64,000 bases of DNA from Rhodoferax koreense (GTDB lineage Bacteria; Pseudomonadota; Gammaproteobacteria; Burkholderiales; Burkholderiaceae_C), in the NCBI RefSeq assembly GCF_001955695.1, contig NZ_CP019236.1, positions 4,960,001 through 5,024,000 of the forward strand, written 5' to 3'. The first letter of the stretch is position 1; the number at the start of each line of letters is the position of its first letter. The position numbers were made by a program, and so were the translations under genes. The notes below the pieces were generated by a model. That model was given only the letters and a program-made list of their open reading frames with translations. It ran no database searches and was not told where the DNA came from. This document shows, piece by piece, positions 25,913 to 35,456 of the stretch.

Positions 25913-27985
25913 ATGTTTGCATTATTTGAAGAAGCTGGAAAATTCATGGCCGGGCGCGTGCTCTCCGAGGCCGAGTCGTCGGCCCAGGTGGAGCTCGACA
26001 GCGGCAAGCGTGTCAAGGTCAAGGCCGCCAACCTGTTGCTGAAGTTCGAGAAACCCGCGCCCGCGGTGCTGATGCGCGACGCGCAGACCCTCGCCCAGAC
26101 CATCGAACTCGACCTGGCCTGGGAATTCGCCCCCGAGGAAGACTTCGGCTTCGCCGACCTGGCGCGCGAGTATTTCAGCGCCCATGCCACGCAGGAGCAG
26201 CAGGTCGCCGCCCTGTTCCGGCTGTACGAGGCACCGCACTATTTCCGCCGCGCGGGCAAGGGGCGCTTTCGCAAGGCGCCGGCCGAGATCCTGCAGCTGG
26301 CACTGGCCGCGATCGAGAAGAAGCAGCAGCAGTTGCAGCAGATCGCCAACTGGGCCGAGGAACTCGGCCGCGGCGAATGCCCGCCCGCCATCCGCGAGCA
26401 GCTCTACAAGATCCTCTTCAAGCCGGACAAGAACGCGCCGGAGTACAAGGCCGTGGTCGAGGCCTCGCGCGCCACCCACACCCCGCCGCTGCTGCTGCTG
26501 CAAAAGGCCGGCGCCATCGATTCGCCCTACCAGTTCCACTGGCGCCGCTTCCTGTTCGAGAACTTTCCCAAGGGCGTGGGCTTTCCCGCGCTCGAGGCGC
26601 CGCTCATCAAGGACGATCTGCCGCTGTCGCCGGTGCAGGCCTATTCCATCGACGACTCGGCCACCACCGAGATCGACGACGCACTGTCGGTGCAGGGCCT
26701 GGGCAGCGGCACGGTGACGGTCGGCGTGCACATCGCCGCCCCGGGCCTGGCACTCGCGCCGGGCAGCGCCATCGACCAGGTGGGCCGCGCGCGCCTGTCC
26801 ACGGTCTACATGCCCGGCTACAAGGTGACGATGCTGCCCGACGCGGTGGTGCAGACCTACACGCTGCAGGAGGGTCGCGACTGTCCCGCCGTGTCGCTGT
26901 ACGTCACGCTCGACGAAGCCACGCTGGAGATCAAAGCCTCCGAGACGCGGCTCGAACGCGTACACATCGCGGCCAACCTGCGCCACGACCAGCTCGACCA
27001 GGTGGTCACGGCCGAATGGCTGGAAAACCCCGGTTTCGAGCATGAAAACACGGACCTCCGCCCGGGAATAGAGCGCGAGCAGCTATCGTTTTTATACCGA
27101 TTGGCCAAACACCTGAAAGCCCTGCGCGAAGTGGTGCGCGGCAAGCCGGAGAATTTCAACCGGCCCGACTACAACTTCCGGCTGGTCGGCAACGACGGCG
27201 CCGAGCCCACGGGCAACGAGCAGGTCCTCATCAGCACGCGCCAGCGCGGCTCGCCGTTGGACCTGATCGTCGCCGAGGCCATGATCCTGGCCAACAGCAC
27301 CTGGGGCGGCTGGATGGCCGACAACGGCGTGCCCGGCATCTACCGCAGCCAGGCCAGCCTCGCGCCCGGCGTGAAGGTGCGCATGGGCACCAAGGCGCTG
27401 CCGCATGCGGGCATCGGCGTGAAGAGCTACGCCTGGAGCACCTCGCCGCTGCGCCGCTACACCGACCTGGTGAACCAGTGGCAGATCATCGCCTGCGCGC
27501 GCCACGGCAAGACGGCCGCGCTGGCCGCGCCATTCAAGCCCAAGGACGCCGAACTGTTCTCCATCATCTCGATGTTCGACGCCGCCTATGCGGCCTACAA
27601 CGGCTACCAAGGCGGTATGGAGCGCTTCTGGACGCTGAAGTATTTGCAGCAGAACGGCATCACCGAAGTCGTCGGCACCGTGTTCAAGGAAGGCCTGGTG
27701 CGCGCCGACGAGCTGCCGCTGGTGCTGCCGGTGATGGGCACGCAGGACCTGCCACGCGGCGCCCGGGTGCGGGTCAAGCTCGGCGCGATCGACGAGATCA
27801 CGCTCGACGTGGCCGGCACGGTGCTCGAACGTCTGGACGCCGTGGCCGATGCCGCGCCACCAACCGCCGAAGAGGAATTGGACGACGAAGAAGACGCGGC
27901 AGCCGGCCCGATTGCGATCGCGGTCGACATGGAGGAAGCCGAACAGACGGAAACCGCGGCCGCCGCCGATAATCCCCAGCCGTGA
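25913..27985 (+). CDS. RNase II/RNB-family exoribonuclease
   Basis: 690 residues. The RNB catalytic centre is clear: YSIDDSATTEIDDALSV with the metal-binding Asp residues, then GRARLSTVYMPG, and the C-terminal TSPLRRYTDLVNQWQI. An N-terminal basic beta region (MFALFEEAGKFMAGRVL) and an acidic tail after residue 640 frame it. It degrades RNA 3' to 5'. The family member in betaproteobacteria differs from E. coli Rnb/Rnr, so no symbol is given. ATG 25913 gives the conserved MFALFEEAGKF start. Confidence 0.92.
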   Translation: MFALFEEAGKFMAGRVLSEAESSAQVELDSGKRVKVKAANLLLKFEKPAPAVLMRDAQTLAQTIELDLAWEFAPEEDFGFADLAREYFSAHATQEQQVAALFRLYEAPHYFRRAGKGRFRKAPAEILQLALAAIEKKQQQLQQIANWAEELGRGECPPAIREQLYKILFKPDKNAPEYKAVVEASRATHTPPLLLLQKAGAIDSPYQFHWRRFLFENFPKGVGFPALEAPLIKDDLPLSPVQAYSIDDSATTEIDDALSVQGLGSGTVTVGVHIAAPGLALAPGSAIDQVGRARLSTVYMPGYKVTMLPDAVVQTYTLQEGRDCPAVSLYVTLDEATLEIKASETRLERVHIAANLRHDQLDQVVTAEWLENPGFEHENTDLRPGIEREQLSFLYRLAKHLKALREVVRGKPENFNRPDYNFRLVGNDGAEPTGNEQVLISTRQRGSPLDLIVAEAMILANSTWGGWMADNGVPGIYRSQASLAPGVKVRMGTKALPHAGIGVKSYAWSTSPLRRYTDLVNQWQIIACARHGKTAALAAPFKPKDAELFSIISMFDAAYAAYNGYQGGMERFWTLKYLQQNGITEVVGTVFKEGLVRADELPLVLPVMGTQDLPRGARVRVKLGAIDEITLDVAGTVLERLDAVADAAPPTAEEELDDEEDAAAGPIAIAVDMEEAEQTETAAAADNPQP

Positions 27986-28866
27986 ACCAACGTTTTCCCA
28001 GCGTCCTCCGTCATCTGCGTGCGCTCAGCACCCTGCAGCTTGCGCTGCTGGTGTCCTTCGCCGTGCATGCGGTGGTGTTGACGGTGCGCTTCGTGAACCC
28101 GGAGGGCTTCAACCGCGTGTTCCAGGACACGCCGCTGGAAGTGGTCCTGGTGAATGCGCGCTCCGACGAGCGGCCCGAAAAAGCCATGGCCATCGCCCAG
28201 GCCACGCTGGCCGGCGGCGGCGAGGCCGACAAGGGCCGCGCCACCTCGCCGCTGCCGCCTTCGGCCCTGACCGACCTCGGCGAGACCATGGAGGAAACCC
28301 AGCGCCGCATGGAGACCATGCAGGAGCAGCAGGCCATGCTGCTGGCCCAGGTCACCAAGCAGCTGGCATCGATGCCCCTGCCCGACCCGAAACAGCCCAG
28401 CAACACCCCCGAAAACCAGGCCCAGGAAGAAAAACGCCGTCAGCTGGTGAAGCTGCTGGCCGAGATCGAGCGCCGCATCAACCAGGAAAACTCCCGGCCG
28501 AAACGCCGCTACGTGAGCCCGGCCACGCGCGAGGAGGTGTATGCCATCTACTACGACAGCCTGCGCCGCCGCGTCGAGGACAAGGGCACGGAAAACTTCC
28601 CCGAGGCCAACGGCAGGAAGCTGTATGGCGAACTCACCATGATCGTCACCGTGAACTTCGACGGCCAGGTGCTCGACACGCAGGTCGTGGAGAGCTCGGG
28701 CAACCGCACGCTGGACCGCCGGGCCGAAGCCATCGCCCGCAGTGCCGGGCCGTACGGCCGTTTCAGCCAGGCCATGCGGGCCAAGGCCGACCAGATCCTC
28801 GTGGTGTCCCGTTTCCGCTTCACGCGCGACCAGACGCTGGAGACCAAACTGTCGGGCAATCCGTGA
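27982..28866 (+). CDS. TonB C-terminal-domain energy transducer
   Basis: 294 residues starting at GTG 27982, overlapping the stop codon of the exonuclease gene by 4 bp. One N-terminal membrane helix (LQLALLVSFAVHAVVLTV) is followed by a helical, charged periplasmic segment (EETQRRMETMQEQQAM; EEKRRQLVKLLAEIERR) and a TonB-like C-terminal domain (YGELTMIVTVNFDGQVLDTQVVESSGNRTLDRRAEAIARSA). ExbB/ExbD genes are absent, so this is probably an accessory TonB-like protein. Confidence 0.85.
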   Translation: MNQRFPSVLRHLRALSTLQLALLVSFAVHAVVLTVRFVNPEGFNRVFQDTPLEVVLVNARSDERPEKAMAIAQATLAGGGEADKGRATSPLPPSALTDLGETMEETQRRMETMQEQQAMLLAQVTKQLASMPLPDPKQPSNTPENQAQEEKRRQLVKLLAEIERRINQENSRPKRRYVSPATREEVYAIYYDSLRRRVEDKGTENFPEANGRKLYGELTMIVTVNFDGQVLDTQVVESSGNRTLDRRAEAIARSAGPYGRFSQAMRAKADQILVVSRFRFTRDQTLETKLSGNP

Positions 28867-28903
28867 GGCGCAGCCGCGGCTGCATGTCCGAGGAACGACC
28901 GGC

Positions 28904-29680
28904 ATGAGAACCTTCTGGCGCTGGATCGCGCTGCTGCTGATGTCCGGCCTGGCGCTGGAGCTGTTTTTCCTCGGCCGCATCGCGGCGATGGCGGTGATCG
29001 ACCCGCAGTCCACCGCGTTCCAGCGCTCGGAGGCCTGGCGCCTCGCCACCGAAGGGCCTACCGTCGCCAAGCCAGCCGGCAAGGCGCCCGCCAAGGCGGA
29101 CACCGGTTTCCGCTGGGCCCAGCGCTGGTTGCCGTATGCCGAGATCTCCGACAACCTCAAGCGCGCCGTGATCGCCTCCGAGGACGGCGGCTTCGTGAAC
29201 CACGAGGGCGTGGATTGGGAAGCCCTCGACAAGGCCTGGCAGAAGAACGAGAAGGCGCAGGAGCAGGCTGCCAAGTTCAGCGCTGCGGCCAAACCCGGGG
29301 CGCGCGCGCCCAAGATCGTCGGCGGCTCCACCATCACCCAGCAACTGGCCAAGAACCTGCTGCTGTCGGGCGAACGCACGCTGCTGCGCAAGGGGCAGGA
29401 ATTCGTGCTGACGATGATGCTCGAGCTGGTGCTGAGCAAGCAGCGCATCCTGGAGATCTACCTCAACAGCGTGGAATGGGGAGAAGGCGTGTTCGGCGCG
29501 GAGGCGGCGGCGCAGCACTACTTCCGCAAGCCGGCGAGCCGGCTCAGCGCCTACGAGGGCGCGCGCCTGGCTGTCATGCTGCCGCGGCCCAAGTATTTCG
29601 AGAAGGTTCCGAACTCCGGCTACCTGTCTCACCGAGCGTCGGTGATCGTGGCGCGCAGCGGCGACGTGGAGCTGCCCTGA
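28904..29680 (+). CDS. mtgA: Monofunctional biosynthetic peptidoglycan transglycosylase MtgA
   Basis: 258 residues: an N-terminal membrane anchor and a GT51 domain with the catalytic Glu in ASEDGGFVNHEGVDW, the GGSTITQQLAKNLLLS motif, RKGQEFVLTMMLE and ILEIYLNSVEWGEGVFG. A Lys/Ala-rich insertion (about residues 108-135) separates two GT51 motifs. It lacks a transpeptidase domain. It follows the TonB-like gene by 37 bp, probably in the same transcript. Confidence 0.95.
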   Translation: MRTFWRWIALLLMSGLALELFFLGRIAAMAVIDPQSTAFQRSEAWRLATEGPTVAKPAGKAPAKADTGFRWAQRWLPYAEISDNLKRAVIASEDGGFVNHEGVDWEALDKAWQKNEKAQEQAAKFSAAAKPGARAPKIVGGSTITQQLAKNLLLSGERTLLRKGQEFVLTMMLELVLSKQRILEIYLNSVEWGEGVFGAEAAAQHYFRKPASRLSAYEGARLAVMLPRPKYFEKVPNSGYLSHRASVIVARSGDVELP

Positions 29681-29711
29681 CCGCGGGACGCGGACCCGTT
29701 ACCATCGGACC

Positions 29712-30605
29712 ATGTTCAGTTACCGCCACGCCTTCCATGCGGGCAACCACGCCGATGTGCTCAAGCACATGGTCGTGATCGCCGCGCTCAAGCACCTCAC
29801 CGAAAAAGAAGCCGCGCTCGCCGTGCTGGACACCCATGCCGGGGCCGGCCTGTACCGGCTGGACGGCGACTATGCCGAAACCAGCGGCGAGGCGGCCAAT
29901 GGCGTGTTGCGACTGCTCGATGCACCCAAGGATGCGCCAGCGCTGGCCCCGGCGCTGCAGGACTACCTCGACATGGTGGCCAGCTTCAATGCGCCGGGCG
30001 GCCGCAAGGTCTACCCCGGCTCGCCGTTCATCATGCAGCGCCTGCTGCGCGACCACGACCGGCTCAAGCTGTTCGAATTGCACCCCACCGACGCCAAGAC
30101 GCTGTCGGCGAACGTGGCGCAGCTCGAAGCCGGCCGGCAGGTCGCCGTGTTCCGCGAAGACGGCTTCGAAGGCGTGCGCAAGTTCCTGCCGCCGCCGAGC
30201 CGCCGCGCCTTCCTGCTGTGCGACCCCAGCTACGAAATCAAGAGCGACTACGCCCGCGTGGCCGAGATGGTCAACGAAAACCTCAAGCGGTTCGCCACCG
30301 GCACCTATGCCGTGTGGTATCCGATCATTCCGCGGCCCGAGGCGCACGACCTGCCGAGGAAGCTCAAGACCCTGGCCAACCGCGCGGGCAAGAGCTGGCT
30401 GCACGCCACGCTGACCGTCAAGTCGAGCAAGATCCTCACCGACGAAGCCGGCGACACCAAGCGGCCGGGCCTGCCGGCCAGCGGCATGTTCCTGATCAAC
30501 CCGCCCTACACGATGAAGCCGGTGCTGCAGGCGGCGCTGACCCAGCTCGTGGAGCGGCTCGCGCAGGACAAGCACGCCACCTCGACGCTCGAGTCCGGCG
30601 GCTGA
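29712..30605 (+). CDS. rlmJ: 23S rRNA (adenine-2030-N6)-methyltransferase RlmJ
   Basis: 297 residues with the family's unmistakable start MFSYRHAFHAGNHADVLKH, the DTHAGAGLY AdoMet region, YPGSP, and the NPPY-like DPSYE catalytic motif. It methylates A2030 of 23S rRNA. It sits 31 bp after mtgA on the same strand. Confidence 0.96.
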   Translation: MFSYRHAFHAGNHADVLKHMVVIAALKHLTEKEAALAVLDTHAGAGLYRLDGDYAETSGEAANGVLRLLDAPKDAPALAPALQDYLDMVASFNAPGGRKVYPGSPFIMQRLLRDHDRLKLFELHPTDAKTLSANVAQLEAGRQVAVFREDGFEGVRKFLPPPSRRAFLLCDPSYEIKSDYARVAEMVNENLKRFATGTYAVWYPIIPRPEAHDLPRKLKTLANRAGKSWLHATLTVKSSKILTDEAGDTKRPGLPASGMFLINPPYTMKPVLQAALTQLVERLAQDKHATSTLESGG

Positions 30606-30665
30606 CCAGGCGGTTGTAGAAGCACCGGCCACAACCGACCGGAACCGACCGGAACCCGCGCCACT

Positions 30666-31484
30666 TCAGAAATGGTATTCGGCGCGGATCATCGGTGTCC
30701 TGGCCGTCGAGTTCGTCACCGAGTGCGGATTGCCGAACTTGTTGCGCCAGTATTGGTAACCCAGGCCGACCCGGATGGTGTTCTTGCCGATGCCGGCCGC
30801 CGTGCCGACGTCGTACCACAGCGTGGCGTCGATGTTGGTCTCGGGCGCCGTGCCGCCACCGAATTCGTTGTCGCCCTTGGAGGCGATGTAGTTCATGTAG
30901 CCTTCGAACGACAGGCCGGTCTTGGCGATCGGCAGGCCCCAGACCAGGTTCAGCATCGGATGCAGGTCGTAGGTGTGACGGCCCGCCGGTGCGGTGCGCG
31001 GCTTGTTGCTCTCATTGAGCCACAGCACGCTCACGCTCAGGAAGCCGGGCACGTCGATGAAGGCCGTCGGGCCGAGCACCAGCATGCGCTTCTTCGACTC
31101 GTAGCTGTCGCCGCTCTTGGAGTTCACGTCGAAGCCCCCGGTGAGGCCCAATCCCTTCACCGGGCCGAACGCGAAGCTCTTGCCGGTGACCTTGCCCAGA
31201 TCCAGCGTGTGGCGGTAGACGATGTAGATCTCGTGCGCGTCGTTTTCCTTGCCGTCGGACATCAGGAAGTCGGCATTGATGAAGTTGGTGCCGTACTTGT
31301 AGCCGCTGAGGTGGGTGAAGTTGACGATGCTCTTCTCGATCTTGCTCGGGTTGTACGGTTCGGCAAAGCGGGTCCCGTAGCGGTAGCCGATGGAGGTGTC
31401 GCTCCATTCCGCCGCCTGCGCGGTGTTGAAGCCGAATCCGGCTGCGGCCGCAAGCGCCAGGGCGCCCATCGTTTGTGGTTTCAT
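30666..31484 (-). CDS. Tsx/OmpK-like nucleoside-specific outer-membrane channel
   Basis: 272 residues with a cleavable signal peptide (MKPQTMGALALAAAAGFGFNTAQA) and a beta-barrel ending in Phe (RAEYHF). Alternating hydrophobic strands and WSDTSIGYRYGTRFAEPYNP resemble the nucleoside-specific porin family (Tsx, Vibrio OmpK). Specificity is not provable from sequence. It is transcribed divergently from the EamA exporter gene; its 3' end faces rlmJ. Confidence 0.82.
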   Translation of the reverse strand: MKPQTMGALALAAAAGFGFNTAQAAEWSDTSIGYRYGTRFAEPYNPSKIEKSIVNFTHLSGYKYGTNFINADFLMSDGKENDAHEIYIVYRHTLDLGKVTGKSFAFGPVKGLGLTGGFDVNSKSGDSYESKKRMLVLGPTAFIDVPGFLSVSVLWLNESNKPRTAPAGRHTYDLHPMLNLVWGLPIAKTGLSFEGYMNYIASKGDNEFGGGTAPETNIDATLWYDVGTAAGIGKNTIRVGLGYQYWRNKFGNPHSVTNSTARTPMIRAEYHF

Positions 31485-31695
31485 CGCATTCTCCCTTTGG
31501 TTACATCAAGAAACCGGCAACGCAATCCGCATGCCAGAAAAACGCCGGCTGGCGCAGAGGGCCGGGCCGGCGAAACCGGCGGTGCCGCAGCGGCTACGCA
31601 CCACTGTCGCAAGTGACGAACAAGACGGCCAGCCACGCCCGCCCGGCGCGCACCCCGGCGGTGCAACGCCTGTTGACAAGGCTTAACATCGGCGC

Positions 31696-32643
31696 ATGCC
31701 CCTCACCTCCCGCCAGCGACTGGCCATTGCGCTGATCTTCATCACCCCTGCGCTGTGGGCCATCAACTACCTCGTGGCGCGGCGTGCACCCGGGGTGATC
31801 GAGCCGAACCTGCTGGCCATGCTGCGCTGGATGGGTGCGGGCGCGATCTACGCCGGCTTGAGCTGGCGCGAGCTGCGCGGCCACCGTGCCCACATCGTGG
31901 CCGACTGGCGGCGCTACCTGGTGCTCGGTGCGCTCGGGATGTGGATCTGCGGGGCCTGGGTCTACATCGGCGGGCGTACCACGACGGCGGTGAACATCGC
32001 GCTGATCTATGCCCTGTCGCCGATCTTCATCGTGCTGGCATCGGCCTGGTGGCTGCGCGAACGTTTCGTGCGCCTGCAGGCGGTGGGCATCGCGCTGGCC
32101 TTCGCCGGCGTGCTGCACGTCATCCTCCAGGGACGATGGGCCGCCCTGTCCGAAGTGCAGTTCGTGCCCGGCGACGGCTGGATCCTGGCGGCGGCGCTGT
32201 CGTGGACGGCCTATGCCCTGCTGCTCAAACGCTGGCCCAGCCCGCTGTCGACCAGCGCGCGGCTGGCCGTGATCAGCGCCTGCGGCGTGCTGGTGCTGCT
32301 GCCGTTCGCCGCGTGGGAAGTCGCCAACAGCACGCACGCGCCGCTCACCCTCGAAGGCCTGGGCCTGGTGGCGGCCTCGGCGCTGTTCCCCGGCTACGCC
32401 GCCTACTGGGGCTACGCGGTGATCCAGCAGGAACTCGGGGCGGCGCGCGCCAGCGTGATCCAGTACCTCGGCCCGCTGTATGCCGCGGGCCTCGGCTGGC
32501 TGGTGCTTGGAGAAGCCGTCCACCTGCACCATGCGGTCGGGCTGGTGCTGGTACTCGGCGGCGTCTACCTCGTGACGCAGGCTTCCCGCCGCCGCGACGG
32601 CCCTGCTGATGCGCTGCCGGCCCGTGCCGCGCGCGCCGACTGA
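31696..32643 (+). CDS. EamA/DMT-superfamily exporter
   Basis: 315 residues with about ten membrane helices in two EamA repeats, typical of drug/metabolite transporters (RhaT/YdcZ-like). Signatures include ALWAINYLVARRAPGVIEPNLLAMLRW and the second repeat AWTLLLKRW-like AYALLLKRW. No substrate can be assigned. The 211 bp upstream, shared with the divergent porin gene, show no recognised operator. Confidence 0.88.
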   Translation: MPLTSRQRLAIALIFITPALWAINYLVARRAPGVIEPNLLAMLRWMGAGAIYAGLSWRELRGHRAHIVADWRRYLVLGALGMWICGAWVYIGGRTTTAVNIALIYALSPIFIVLASAWWLRERFVRLQAVGIALAFAGVLHVILQGRWAALSEVQFVPGDGWILAAALSWTAYALLLKRWPSPLSTSARLAVISACGVLVLLPFAAWEVANSTHAPLTLEGLGLVAASALFPGYAAYWGYAVIQQELGAARASVIQYLGPLYAAGLGWLVLGEAVHLHHAVGLVLVLGGVYLVTQASRRRDGPADALPARAARAD

Positions 32644-32662
32644 CCAACCGATCGGATTTCCC

Positions 32663-35344
32663 ATGGACAAACACTTCCTCGCCCCGCTGTTCAGCCCGGA
32701 CGCCATCGTGGTGCTCGGCGGCAAGCCGGACGACGCCGGCGATCAGACGCCCCAGGCGCGGGTGCTGCATGCCGCGCTGCGCGCGCAGCGCTACTCCGGC
32801 ACCTTGACCTTCCTCGACATCCACACCAGCGGCACGCTGGCCGACCTGGCGCAGGTGCGCGCCGACCTGGCCGTGATCGCGCTGCCGCCGGGCGAGGTGG
32901 CCGGGGCCTTGGAGATCGCCGGCCGCATCAAGTGCCGCGCGGCGCTCGTGATCTCCTCCGGCATCGACGCCGCGCTGTCCAACGAACTGCAGCAGATCGC
33001 GCGGCGCGAGAACCTCCACCTGCTCGGGCCGAACTGCCTGGGCTTCCAGCGTCCGCACCTGCAACTCAACGCCAGCGTGGCCGGGCCGCTGGGCGCGCCG
33101 GGCACGCTGGGCCTGGTGTCGCAGTCGGGCGCGCTCACCGCCTCGATCCTCGACTGGGCGCGGCAGAACAGCGTGGGCTTTTCGGCCGTGGTCTCGCTCG
33201 GGCCGCAGACCGCCGTGGACATGGCCCAGGTGCTCGACTTCCTGGCCGCCGACCCGCAGACGCGCAGCATCGTGGTCTACCTCGAAGGCATCACCCATGC
33301 GCGCCGCTTCATGAGCGCGTTGCGCGCGGCCGCGAGCGCCAAGCCGGTGGTCGTGCTCAAGGCCGGACGCAAGGCCGCGGGCAACCAGGCGGCGCTCACC
33401 CATTCGGGCTCGATCGTCGGCAGCGACGACGTGTTCGACGCGGCGCTGCGCCGCGCGGGCGCCGTGCGGGTGCGCTCTTTCGTGCAGCTGTTCTCGGCGG
33501 CCAAATGCCTGGCCTCGCGCTACCGGCCGGTGGGACGGCGCCTGGCCATCGTCACCAACGGTGGCGGCCCGGGCGTGCTGGCGGCAGACTGGATCAGCGA
33601 GATCGAGCTGCAGCTCGGCATCCTCAGCGCCGAGCAGGTCCGGCTGCTGCAGCCGCAACTCGGCAAACTCGCCTCGCTGCACGACCTCATCGATCTGTCG
33701 GAAGACGCGAGCGCCGAGCATTTCCGGCTTGCCGTGCTGGCCGCCGGCCAGGCGCCGCAGATCGACGGCGTGCTGGTCATCTATTCCCCCAAGGTCAACC
33801 ACGACGGCGCGGCCATCGCCCAGGTGCTGGCCGAGGTGCAGGCCGAACTGGGCAAGCCGCTGCTGAGCTGCTGGATGGGCGAGGCCAGCGTGGGCGCGGC
33901 GCGCAGCATCCTGAATGCCGCCACGATCCCGACCTTCCGCACGCCCGAAGCGGCCGTGGGCGCGTTCGGCAACATCGCCTCGTTCTACCAGAACCAGCAG
34001 TTGCTGCAGCAGACTCCTTCGCCGCTGGAGGCCAGCCTGGCCAAGCCCGACGTGGAAGGCGCGCGGCTGCTGATCGAGGCCGTGCTGGCCGAACGCCGCA
34101 AGGTCCTCACCGAGATGGAATCCAAGGCCCTGCTGGCGGCATTCCATATTCCCGTGACCCGCACCATCCTGGCCCGCAGCGCCAACGAGGCCATGCTGAT
34201 CGCGAGCCAGCTCGGCTACCCCGTGGCGCTGAAGATCGACTCGCCGGACATCCACCACAAGTCCGATGTGTCGGGCGTGGCGCTGAACGTGCTCAACGCC
34301 GCGGGTGTGCGCGACACCTACAACGACATGGTGCAGACCGTGTCCCGGCTGCAGCCGCAGGCGCGCATCAACGGCGTGACCATCCAGAACATGTCCGGCC
34401 AGAAACGCGGGCGCGAGGTCTACATCGGCCTGGTCACCGACGACCCCTTCGGCCCGGTGATCGCCTTCGGCGCCGGCGGCACCATGATCGAGCTGCTGAA
34501 CGACCGCACGATGGAGTTGCCGCCACTGAACCGCTTCCTCGCGCAACACCTGATCGCGCGGGCGCGCGTTGCCGAGACCCTCGGCGAATGGCGCGGCGCG
34601 CCGGCCATCGACATGGAAGCGCTGGAGCAGGTGCTGCTGCGTGTATCGGAGATGGTGTGCGAGCTGCCGCAGCTGCGCGAGATGGACATCAACCCCATCA
34701 TCGTCGACGCCTCGGGCGCGCTCGCGGTGGATGCGCGCATCGTGGTCGACAACGCGCCACCCACCGCGCGGCCCTACAACCACCTGGCCATCCTGCCTTA
34801 CCCCGCGCAGCACGAACAGGTGTGGCCGCTGCGCGGCGGCGGCGAATACACGGTGCGGCCGGTGCACCCGAACGACGCCACCATGCTGCAGCAGTTCGTG
34901 CGAGAACTCTCGCCCGAGAGCCGCTACTTCCGCTTCGTGTCGTCCATGCACGAGCTCCCGCCGGGCATGCTGTCGCGTTTCACGTTGATCGACTACGACC
35001 GCGAGATGGCGCTGGTGGCGGTGGTGCGCGAACGGCATGTCGGCGCGGACGGCGATACGGTGGAGACGTCGCGCATCGTCGGCGTGTCGCGCTACGTCAC
35101 CAACCCCGACCGCACCACCTGCGAGTTCTCACTGGCCGTGGCCGACAGCTTCAGCGGCAAGGGCCTGGGCTCGCGGCTGATGTTGTCCATCATGGACTTC
35201 GCGCGCGAGAAGGGCCTGCAGGAAATGCAGGGCCTGGTGCTCACGCACAACCCGAACATGCTCAAGCTGATGCGCAGCCTGGGCTTCGTGGTCAAGCCGT
35301 ATGCGGAGGATGCCGATTTCCGGCTGGTGACGCACGCGTTGTGA
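32663..35344 (+). CDS. Pat-type protein lysine acetyltransferase (acyl-CoA synthetase-like/GNAT fusion)
   Basis: 893 residues. An NDP-forming acyl-CoA synthetase-like part (CoA-binding N-terminus, succinyl-CoA ligase-like middle with SQSGALTASILDW, ATP-grasp around 490-690 with GPVIAFGAGGTMIEL) is followed by a C-terminal GNAT acetyltransferase (TVRPVHPNDATMLQQF ... CEFSLAVADSFSGKGLGSRLML). This architecture matches PatZ/Pka, which acetylates and inactivates acetyl-CoA synthetase. The gene is likely transcribed with the EamA gene, 19 bp upstream. Confidence 0.92.
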   Translation: MDKHFLAPLFSPDAIVVLGGKPDDAGDQTPQARVLHAALRAQRYSGTLTFLDIHTSGTLADLAQVRADLAVIALPPGEVAGALEIAGRIKCRAALVISSGIDAALSNELQQIARRENLHLLGPNCLGFQRPHLQLNASVAGPLGAPGTLGLVSQSGALTASILDWARQNSVGFSAVVSLGPQTAVDMAQVLDFLAADPQTRSIVVYLEGITHARRFMSALRAAASAKPVVVLKAGRKAAGNQAALTHSGSIVGSDDVFDAALRRAGAVRVRSFVQLFSAAKCLASRYRPVGRRLAIVTNGGGPGVLAADWISEIELQLGILSAEQVRLLQPQLGKLASLHDLIDLSEDASAEHFRLAVLAAGQAPQIDGVLVIYSPKVNHDGAAIAQVLAEVQAELGKPLLSCWMGEASVGAARSILNAATIPTFRTPEAAVGAFGNIASFYQNQQLLQQTPSPLEASLAKPDVEGARLLIEAVLAERRKVLTEMESKALLAAFHIPVTRTILARSANEAMLIASQLGYPVALKIDSPDIHHKSDVSGVALNVLNAAGVRDTYNDMVQTVSRLQPQARINGVTIQNMSGQKRGREVYIGLVTDDPFGPVIAFGAGGTMIELLNDRTMELPPLNRFLAQHLIARARVAETLGEWRGAPAIDMEALEQVLLRVSEMVCELPQLREMDINPIIVDASGALAVDARIVVDNAPPTARPYNHLAILPYPAQHEQVWPLRGGGEYTVRPVHPNDATMLQQFVRELSPESRYFRFVSSMHELPPGMLSRFTLIDYDREMALVAVVRERHVGADGDTVETSRIVGVSRYVTNPDRTTCEFSLAVADSFSGKGLGSRLMLSIMDFAREKGLQEMQGLVLTHNPNMLKLMRSLGFVVKPYAEDADFRLVTHAL

Positions 35345-35375
35345 AACGACGAGCGTCCGTTCTGACGGAACCAGG

Positions 35376-35437
35376 CCCTTCGACTGGCTCAGGGCAAACG
35401 GAGAAGTCATTTCCGTTCGTGCTGAGCCTGTCGAAGC
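35376..35437. repeat. Inverted intergenic repeat between convergent genes
   Basis: Arms beginning CTTCGACTGGCTCAGGGC and ending TGCTGAGCCTGTCGAAG form a long imperfect palindrome between the convergent pat and metF stop codons. This CTTCGAC-GGCTCAG motif is a widely dispersed bacterial intergenic repeat that folds into a hairpin and may terminate both transcripts. Confidence 0.8.
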
Positions 35438-35456
35438 ACAGGTTGGAAGACGAAGC

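Noticed and set aside
32345..35038. 897-codon antisense frame across the acetyltransferase gene
   Set aside because: Same codon-position shadow effect; no motifs.
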